From positions 1 to 10,329 of the forward strand of contig JADFIX010000060.1 in the NCBI GenBank assembly GCA_022566435.1: DNA of 10,329 nt, read 5' to 3'. Below the pieces are notes generated by a model that was not told the origin of the DNA, did no database searches, and saw only the letters and a list, made by a program, of their open reading frames with translations. This stretch comes from Planctomycetota bacterium. GTDB lineage: Bacteria; Planctomycetota; Phycisphaerae; UBA1845. The translations under genes were made by a program, and so were the position numbers. How positions within the stretch are numbered: the stretch's first letter is position 1; each line of letters starts with the position of its first letter. Below are positions 6,141 through 10,329 of this stretch, piece by piece.

Positions 6141-7415
6141 ATGGTTGGTCAAGGAAGACCCCGTCATACGGATGCGTGCATTCTTCTGTCGACATTGCTC
6201 TCGAGCATCGTCGGCTGCGTAGCGCCTTACTCGAGGCAGCCCTCTCAGGTCGTGGCACCTAGCGCCGCCCGCGACGTCGGCACTTCCACGACGTCGGCGC
6301 AGCCGCCAACCGACAATCGCGAGCGTGCGACGCTAACCGCGGTCGAGGAGTTTCTGGCGCGAACCGAAGCCTATCGTCTAATCGTCGAAGAACCGTCCGA
6401 ATCGCCGGGATCGTTGCCGAAAAGCCGCGTTTCCACCACGACCATTCCAGTCACGGATCGGGCTCTGGCACAAGAGATTTCCCCGGACGCCCCCAGTCTC
6501 GCACCCCGCGCGACCGGAAAAAACGACCGAGGGATTGCGAATACGCAGATCGCGTTAACCGACGGGATCGAAACGGAACATACGTTGGCCGTTCCGGTGA
6601 TCCGATCGGTAAGCGTTCGAATACCTGAGTCCGCTCCGATCCACCAGGAGAAACTTCCGACGGAAAAGACGACCAACACGCCGCTTGAAGTTGGACTGGA
6701 CGATGCACCCGTCACCGCGGAGCGATTCATCCGTCATCTCAAGTTAGCGTCACAGCGAGACGGTGACATTGATTCGGCATGGCGACTCCGCGTGGTGCAA
6801 CGATCGCTCGGCTACGAACCGGACAGCTTCGACGAGACACCGATATTCTCTGCGGACACCGCACGGCTGTTTTCGGCCGTGATGCACGTGCTCAGCGCCG
6901 TGAGTGCACTCGCCCAGGATCCGCTTACGACCGGCGAGGACGCGCTGCAAAGCGTGACGACGCTTCAGGAATTGGTCGCCGATCGCGCCGACCCGATCGT
7001 CGAGGCCGTTGCCCTCTGCCGCCGCGTTGTGACGTTTGGCGTTTATGATGAAATGAGCGATGACGAATTCGTGACCGGTCATCCGATTCCCACGATCGTC
7101 TACTCCGAAATTCGTAATTTCAAGTCAGAAGTGACTCCCGATGGGGCGTACCGGACAGTGTTCTCGACCCGAATCGAGATACTCACCGCCGAAGGACAGT
7201 CGGTATGGCAGCGCGAAGAGCCGGAGATTATTGACCACTGCCGACGACGGCGTCATGATTTCTTCATTGCACAGCGAATCACGATTCCATCCACACTTAC
7301 ACCTGGAAACTATGTGCTGAAATTGATGGTTGAAGACAGACTTTCCAGCCGAGTGAGCGAGGCAACGCGCGCTTTCACCGTCTCTGCATCGGACATGCGA
7401 ACTGCCGGAAGGTAG
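6141..7415 (+). CDS. Large hypothetical lipoprotein
   Basis: The protein has 424 residues and a lipoprotein signal: hydrophobic CILLSTLLSS followed by the lipobox IVGC, with lipidation expected at C26. Residues 30-190 are low-complexity (Thr, Ser, Pro, Glu, Ala) and probably disordered, like a tether across the periplasm. Residues 192-300 look helical (AERFIRHLKLASQRDGD, then TARLFSAVMHVLSAVSALAQ). Residues 315-415 look like a compact beta domain with TIVYSEIRNF, YRTVFSTRIEIL, VWQREEPEI, RRRRHDFFIAQRI and GNYVLKLMVEDR. I do not recognise a named family. AGGA lies seven bases before the ATG. It is the third gene of the TPR-holA unit, 12 bases after holA. In E. coli holA is also next to a lipoprotein gene (lptE, upstream), but nothing in this sequence looks like LptE, and order and size differ. 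Function unknown; envelope location is well supported. Confidence 0.82.
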   Translation: MVGQGRPRHTDACILLSTLLSSIVGCVAPYSRQPSQVVAPSAARDVGTSTTSAQPPTDNRERATLTAVEEFLARTEAYRLIVEEPSESPGSLPKSRVSTTTIPVTDRALAQEISPDAPSLAPRATGKNDRGIANTQIALTDGIETEHTLAVPVIRSVSVRIPESAPIHQEKLPTEKTTNTPLEVGLDDAPVTAERFIRHLKLASQRDGDIDSAWRLRVVQRSLGYEPDSFDETPIFSADTARLFSAVMHVLSAVSALAQDPLTTGEDALQSVTTLQELVADRADPIVEAVALCRRVVTFGVYDEMSDDEFVTGHPIPTIVYSEIRNFKSEVTPDGAYRTVFSTRIEILTAEGQSVWQREEPEIIDHCRRRRHDFFIAQRITIPSTLTPGNYVLKLMVEDRLSSRVSEATRAFTVSASDMRTAGR

Positions 7416-7672
7416 GTTCCCAATCGTTTCAGTACGCATCCTATTCACGTCACCGAGGCATCCCGGTCGATAGTGTCAGCGACGTCAGAATCCAGGCCCA
7501 GAAAGGCGCTCGGATTCGATCCGCACCGCTGGTCGGTTGGAAGGGTTGGCGCAGCGGCAGGCGGTCGGTAGGATTCCCAACCGTTATGTTCGGGTACGAA
7601 ACGGGCCCCGTGGCGCGGTGTTGTCCGTTAGTATTTCATAGTTCTGAAGCTAATAGAATGGAGTAAAGGGTC
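7416..7672. other. Intergenic region before the barrel gene
   Basis: These 257 bases have no coding signal. CGGTTGG at 7534-7540 and CCAACCG at 7577-7583 form a 7-base inverted repeat with a long loop and no T-tract, so it is not a standard terminator. The last 50 bases are AT-rich and probably carry the promoter and leader of the next gene, but I cannot assign hexamers with confidence. Confidence 0.4.
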
Positions 7673-8608
7673 ATGAGACGATCAATCGCCTTGATCTGTG
7701 TACTTGTCGGTTCCTCGCTTGCGTGGGGCCAGGAGTCGGAGAGCACGTCGGTCACCACCCGGACATCCGGGGGCGCCGACCTGTTGAGTCAGATTTGGAA
7801 TTTCGAAGACGCCACGCCGCTGAATACGGGACAACTGGATCTACGCCTTGGCGGCCGCTGGGGAACGGGGCAGAGCCTCGGCGATAGCAGCGATGACTGG
7901 CTCTTGACTCCGAGCCTTGTGTGGGGCGCGTGCGAGGACGTCGAACTTTCTCTCACGGTTAAGGCTTGGCTGGGCGACGGTGGCGACGTAGGCCCGTTCG
8001 AGGATGGGAACTACGACACGGACCTTGGCGTGCTGTGGCGTCTTCATGAACAAACGGGGTTCGAACACAAGGAGGGGTACCTGCACCTACCTTCGATCGC
8101 CCTGTCCGGTACGTTTCGGATTCCGACCGGTGATGGCTCGGAAAAAATCGATGGCGAATTGCGTTTGATCATGACCTATGAGTACGAGAGCGGCATTCGG
8201 ACGCACTTCAACGCTTGGGGCAAGTCCGCGAACGGCGACAACTTCGAGAATATCAGTTCCGACAGTTTTGAAGACTTTGATCGCTCCGACATCCAGACGC
8301 TCGCCGACGCAGGCGTCTTCGGTCGGGGCAGCGATGGTCTGCAAACGCGAGACTTCCAATACGGCGGGGTGATCGGTGCCGATGGTCCGCTTTGCGCCGA
8401 CGGCGCGGTTCGTTGGGTCGCGGACTACATGTATAGCACCAGCGCGTGGGACGGCTTTAGCTTCCACCATATCGGCGAAGTGGGCTTTGAATGGGAAATC
8501 TCCGACGCCTCCAAGTTTGGCCTGTCGGTTCAAGCAAATTTGGATCGTAACGACAGTCAGCACGACTGGGGCGCCGGCGTCATGTACTCGTACACGATCG
8601 GCTCATAG
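7673..8608 (+). CDS. Exported beta-barrel-like outer-membrane protein
   Basis: The protein has 311 residues with a signal peptide at 1-19 (MRR, then ALICVLVGSSLA, likely cleavage AWG/Q). The mature part has no helical membrane segment. Instead it alternates short amphipathic strands and Gly/Asp-rich turns: GQLDLRLGGRWGTG, WLLTPSLVWGACEDVELSLTVKAWLG, SIALSGTFRIPTGDG, GELRLIMTYEYESG, GEVGFEWEISDASKFGLSVQANL, GAGVMYSYTIG. This is the pattern of an outer-membrane barrel, perhaps of the transporter/porin type in which GTFRIPTGDG-like loops recur. Acidic extracellular-type loops are prominent (GDGGDVGPFEDGNYDTD). ATG 7673 has GGAG nine bases upstream. It looks monocistronic: an intergenic region precedes it and a strong terminator follows about 85 bases after the stop. 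Substrate unknown; a soluble exported beta protein is the main alternative. Confidence 0.75.
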   Translation: MRRSIALICVLVGSSLAWGQESESTSVTTRTSGGADLLSQIWNFEDATPLNTGQLDLRLGGRWGTGQSLGDSSDDWLLTPSLVWGACEDVELSLTVKAWLGDGGDVGPFEDGNYDTDLGVLWRLHEQTGFEHKEGYLHLPSIALSGTFRIPTGDGSEKIDGELRLIMTYEYESGIRTHFNAWGKSANGDNFENISSDSFEDFDRSDIQTLADAGVFGRGSDGLQTRDFQYGGVIGADGPLCADGAVRWVADYMYSTSAWDGFSFHHIGEVGFEWEISDASKFGLSVQANLDRNDSQHDWGAGVMYSYTIGS

Positions 8609-8651
8609 AATACGAAGTCGGTCAGTCCATCCTTGACGTGACCGCCGGTTT

Positions 8652-8671
8652 GACGCGGCGCCCGCCGCGTC
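8652..8671. other. Perfect hairpin after the barrel gene
   Basis: GACGCGGC at 8652-8659 and GCCGCGTC at 8664-8671 form a perfect 8-base stem with a 4-base loop, 43 bases after the stop codon. No T-tract follows, so by itself it is more likely an mRNA 3'-end stabiliser or REP-like unit than a terminator. The true terminator lies 22 bases further on. Confidence 0.6.
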
Positions 8672-8692
8672 GATCGAAGACCGATGAAATCG

Positions 8693-8733
8693 AACGGGAG
8701 CCCGACGGAACGAGTCGGCGCTCCCGTTTTTTT
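8693..8733 (+). terminator. Intrinsic terminator of the barrel gene
   Basis: AACGGGAGC (8693-8701) pairs with GCTCCCGTT (8720-8728). Inside it CCGAC (8702-8706) pairs with GTCGG (8714-8718), leaving one bulged C and a 7-base loop. The stem runs into a tract of seven T (8727-8733). This is a textbook Rho-independent terminator in the plus direction and separates the barrel gene from the formyltransferase gene. Confidence 0.93.
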
Positions 8734-8767
8734 CGTTGCCCCGCAAACAGATTGCCATGAACTCGGC

Positions 8768-8771
8768 GAGG
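8768..8771 (+). promoter_or_regulatory. Shine-Dalgarno deciding the formyltransferase start
   Basis: GAGG lies eight bases before ATG 8780. The longer ORF beginning at 8684 would run straight through the terminator at 8693-8733, so the ATG at 8780 is the sensible start. Confidence 0.6.
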
Positions 8772-8779
8772 CGCCAACG

Positions 8780-9589
8780 ATGAACCTGGCCATCCTGACG
8801 AGCGTCGAAACGCGACACCGCTATTTCGCGCAGGCGATTCGCGCGCATCTTCCCGTCGCCGCAGTGGCCTATGAAGAAACGGGATACACCCCGGCCGATA
8901 CGGACGCCTATGACTTAACAGACGATGAAGAGTCCGTGGTGTCCGCCCACTTCGCCGAACGTGCCCGCCAGGAAGAAGCCTACTTCGGGCATAACGCCGC
9001 CTTCGTGGAATCGCGCGGAAATTGTACTGTGCGACGCCTGTCGCCCGGTACGCTGAATTCTCCGGAGACGCTCTCGTTTCTCGAGGACGCCGGCCTGGAT
9101 ACCGTGGTGGTTTATGGGACCAACCTGATCAAACCGCCGCTTCTGAGCTGGCGGCCTGGGCGCATGATCAACATGCATCTCGGTTTGTCGCCCTACTACC
9201 GCGGCACGGCCACCAACTTCTACCCGCTGCTCAACGAGGAGCCGGAGTACGTGGGCGCCACGATCCACCTGCTGGACGAGGGCATCGACAGCGGGGCGAT
9301 CCTTCGGCACGCCCGCCCGAAGATCGTCGCGGAGGACATGCCGCATACCATCGGCGCCAAGGCGATTCTCGCAGGCATCGAGGCGATGATCGCGGTGCTT
9401 CGGGACCTCGAGCAAGGTCGCCTAGAACCGGTCCCGCAATGGACCGTGCCCCACCCCCGTTTTTATCTCCGAAAAGACTACCATCCACGGGAAATCGTCG
9501 AGTTGTACAAGAAGATCGATGGGGGTTTGATTCGACAATACGTCGAACGTGCGAAAGACGCTGCCGCCCGCGTACGGGTGGTGGAGTGA
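8780..9589 (+). CDS. Formyltransferase-family protein
   Basis: The 269-residue protein belongs to the formyl transferase superfamily (fold of PurN and the N-terminal domain of Fmt), whose members move a formyl group from 10-formyltetrahydrofolate to an amine. The core is INMHLGLSPYYRGTATNF (130-147), giving the catalytic N131 and H133, followed by GATIHLLDEGIDSGAIL (159-175), in which D170 is at the right distance for the catalytic aspartate. The N-terminus MNLAILTSVE begins directly with the first beta-strand. Residues 180-269 do not look like the C-terminal OB domain of methionyl-tRNA formyltransferase, and the glycinamide-ribonucleotide signature is not obvious, so an amino-sugar or other specialised N-formyltransferase is plausible. 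It stands alone between a terminator and structured intergenic DNA, giving no pathway context. Superfamily is certain; substrate unknown. Confidence 0.87.
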   Translation: MNLAILTSVETRHRYFAQAIRAHLPVAAVAYEETGYTPADTDAYDLTDDEESVVSAHFAERARQEEAYFGHNAAFVESRGNCTVRRLSPGTLNSPETLSFLEDAGLDTVVVYGTNLIKPPLLSWRPGRMINMHLGLSPYYRGTATNFYPLLNEEPEYVGATIHLLDEGIDSGAILRHARPKIVAEDMPHTIGAKAILAGIEAMIAVLRDLEQGRLEPVPQWTVPHPRFYLRKDYHPREIVELYKKIDGGLIRQYVERAKDAAARVRVVE

Positions 9590-9625
9590 ACACTTTTTGG
9601 CTCCGGCATGGCGAGCACGGCACTG

Positions 9626-9710
9626 GCCACCCATGGCGCGTTGAAGACTAGTCCTGTGTCGCATGTCAATCGATGGTTGGGTGGCATGAGTCTTCAGCGA
9701 TACCGCTGAA
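9626..9710. repeat. Overlapping REP-like palindromes
   Basis: Three inverted repeats lie within 85 bases. GCCACCCA (9626-9633) pairs with TGGGTGGC (9678-9685). GAAGACT (9643-9649) pairs with AGTCTTC (9689-9695). TTCAGCG (9693-9699) pairs with CGCTGAA (9704-9710) around a 4-base loop. The first two interleave (arm 1, arm 2, arm 1', arm 2'), so they cannot form nested hairpins together, only alternatives or a pseudoknot. They lie just after the formyltransferase gene and no T-tract follows. The look is that of a REP-like intergenic element, possibly two degenerate copies side by side. Whether other copies exist in the genome cannot be seen from here. Confidence 0.5.
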
Positions 9711-9838
9711 ATGAAAGCCTAGTGCGCACACCCCGCGGAACGCCGAACTGCGCGAAACCTTCGCTACACAGAAGTTCTGGCTTTTCTTCAGCGTGGTTGT
9801 AGCGCTTCCGATATGCGGGCATAGAGCGGTATTGGTAC

Positions 9839-9871
9839 AAAAAAAGGCCGCCATTCGTCAGAACAGCGGCC
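9839..9871 (-). terminator. Minus-strand intrinsic terminator
   Basis: Read on the minus strand, GGCCGC pairs with GCGGCC. Inside this, two G-U wobble pairs and TTC/GAA continue the stem to 11 pairs, closed by a 4-base loop (TGAC). Seven T follow immediately (9845-9839). The plus direction has no T-tract after the hairpin. No convincing protein-coding gene lies upstream on the minus strand, so the transcript it ends is unidentified. Confidence 0.85.
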
Positions 9872-9888
9872 CCGATCTTCCTGGTAAT

Positions 9889-9907
9889 CTGGGAAGGATC
9901 GATCCAA
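9889..9907 (+). repeat. Palindrome-centred 19-mer, copy 1
   Basis: CTGGGAAGGATCGATCCAA matches 10017-10035 at 18 of 19 bases. The core GGATCGATCC is a perfect 10-base palindrome. It could be a protein-binding site for a dimer or one arm of a long-range RNA helix. Confidence 0.7.
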
Positions 9908-10016
9908 CACCAAGTATCGGCGCTGCAAGTGGCGCGCTCATGATCTTTTTTTAGAAAAATGCGGTCATATGGCCGATGTTCCTTAGCGGTTGTACTGTGA
10001 CTGTCGTTCGGGCATT

Positions 10017-10035
10017 CTGAGAAGGATCGATCCAA
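10017..10035 (+). repeat. Palindrome-centred 19-mer, copy 2
   Basis: CTGAGAAGGATCGATCCAA repeats copy 1 at an offset of exactly 128 bases with one mismatch. It lies 49-67 bases before the start of the small membrane protein gene, a position compatible with an operator. Confidence 0.7.
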
Positions 10036-10083
10036 ACCCCTCCTCACCGCCTGCGACAAACTCCAGAATAAGGGAAGCCAGAG

Positions 10084-10308
10084 ATGCCAAAGAAGCATGA
10101 TGGCGTCGACGACAGTGCGCGCGGTAGTAGCGGTGGTAAGCCTTTAGGTACCTTTCGGTGCCCGTTGGTGTGCCTCGGCGCTTGCATTTCGTTACTTGGC
10201 GCAGCCAACGGTGAACCCGTCATTGTGACCATCGGCGTTTTGTTCGTCACCACCGTGCTTGGGCTCCCGTTCCAACCGCCGGGCAGATGGTCCAAGTGGC
10301 TGAAGTGA
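10084..10308 (+). CDS. Small two-helix membrane protein
   Basis: The protein has 74 residues. It starts with a charged, glycine-rich segment (1-24). Two hydrophobic stretches follow, about 26-41 (CPLVCLGACISLLGAA) and 45-62 (PVIVTIGVLFVTTVLGLP), separated by a short NGE turn, then a basic tail ending in RWSKWLK. This predicts a helical hairpin in the inner membrane with both ends probably in the cytoplasm, given the positive charge at each end. The ATG has AGGGAAG six bases upstream, a strong ribosome binding site, which is the main reason to accept such a small gene. It follows about 490 bases of structured non-coding DNA, with one 19-mer palindrome copy in its upstream region. The family is not recognised and the function is unknown. 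Confidence 0.65.
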   Translation: MPKKHDGVDDSARGSSGGKPLGTFRCPLVCLGACISLLGAANGEPVIVTIGVLFVTTVLGLPFQPPGRWSKWLK

Positions 10309-10329
10309 ATGCAAAACGGGGGTCGAGAG

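Larger units (their letters stand above)
9839..10040 (-). ncRNA. Candidate structured small RNA
   Basis: The strong minus-strand terminator at 9839-9871 needs a transcript, and the sequence before it folds well. Two bases upstream of the terminator stem, the minus strand has GATC-C-TTCC and GGAAGATC (9874-9881 with 9892-9900) as a stem with one bulged base and a 10-base loop. Two copies of a palindrome-centred 19-mer (9889-9907 and 10017-10035) could pair with each other through the 10-base GGATCGATCC, closing a domain of about 118 bases; the right copy is the proposed 5' part. The nearer copy overlaps the stem before the terminator, so the two folds would compete. I recognise no known RNA family (6S, SRP, tmRNA and RNase P were considered). 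The 5' end is a guess; no clear promoter is visible. Confidence 0.25.

Noticed and set aside
6272..6297. GACGTCGGC occurring twice within 26 bases
   Set aside because: It lies in the low-complexity coding stretch of the lipoprotein and is best explained by codon composition; too short to call a repeat family.
8684..8779. Upstream ATG start for the formyltransferase
   Set aside because: The extension would translate the intrinsic terminator stem and T-tract of the preceding gene.
9694..10098. Minus-strand open frame of 134 codons across the intergenic region
   Set aside because: It runs through a strong minus-strand terminator at 9839-9871 and then through the REP-like palindromes, has no clear ribosome binding site, and its translation resembles no protein family. 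The two 19-mer copies fall in different frames in it.
1..10329. CRISPR array, tRNA, rRNA, complete insertion sequence or phage genes
   Set aside because: I looked for regularly spaced repeats, tRNA-like cloverleaf ends and intact transposase or integrase motifs on both strands and saw none beyond the transposase remnant.

Overview
The window looks like chromosomal DNA of a moderately GC-rich, Gram-negative-type bacterium. The gene set (double-FHA protein, histone H1-like protein, FabZ paralogue, exported TPR protein, large low-complexity lipoprotein) suggests the Planctomycetota, perhaps a Phycisphaerae-like lineage. That placement is inferred from protein style, without a marker gene or a search. 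A diderm envelope is supported by a lipoprotein signal and a probable outer-membrane barrel.

Layout, left to right. (1) 6-1085, minus strand: a decayed REP-associated/IS200-type transposase fragment lies beyond the 3' end of surE. (2) 1306-2607, plus strand: a protein with two FHA domains, a long coiled coil and a terminal CPHCG knuckle, preceded by a leader with two hairpins. (3) 2681-3433, minus strand, convergent with it: a FabZ-type dehydratase preceded by a 59-residue histone H1-like protein. (4) 3434-3888: a mostly non-coding divergent region with one possible 38-residue ORF. (5) 3889-7415, plus strand: a tight three-gene unit of exported TPR protein, holA (DNA polymerase III delta) and lipoprotein, with gaps of 2 and 12 bases. 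(6) 7673-8608: an exported beta-barrel-like protein, closed by two hairpins, the second a very good intrinsic terminator. (7) 8780-9589: a formyltransferase-family enzyme. (8) 9590-10083: intergenic DNA rich in structure, with overlapping REP-like palindromes, a minus-strand intrinsic terminator and two copies of a palindrome-centred 19-mer. (9) 10084-10308: a small two-helix membrane protein.

Most of the window is housekeeping: nucleotide phosphatase, fatty-acid dehydratase, clamp-loader subunit, formyl transfer, envelope proteins. I see no complete mobile element, CRISPR array, tRNA or rRNA, and no convincing defence or biosynthetic system. The least explained part is 9600-10083, where the hairpins and repeats suggest a small structured minus-strand RNA and/or REP-type elements. 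Several gene starts were moved downstream of the longest possible ORF because a Shine-Dalgarno sequence, or a terminator inside the extended ORF, points to the internal ATG.
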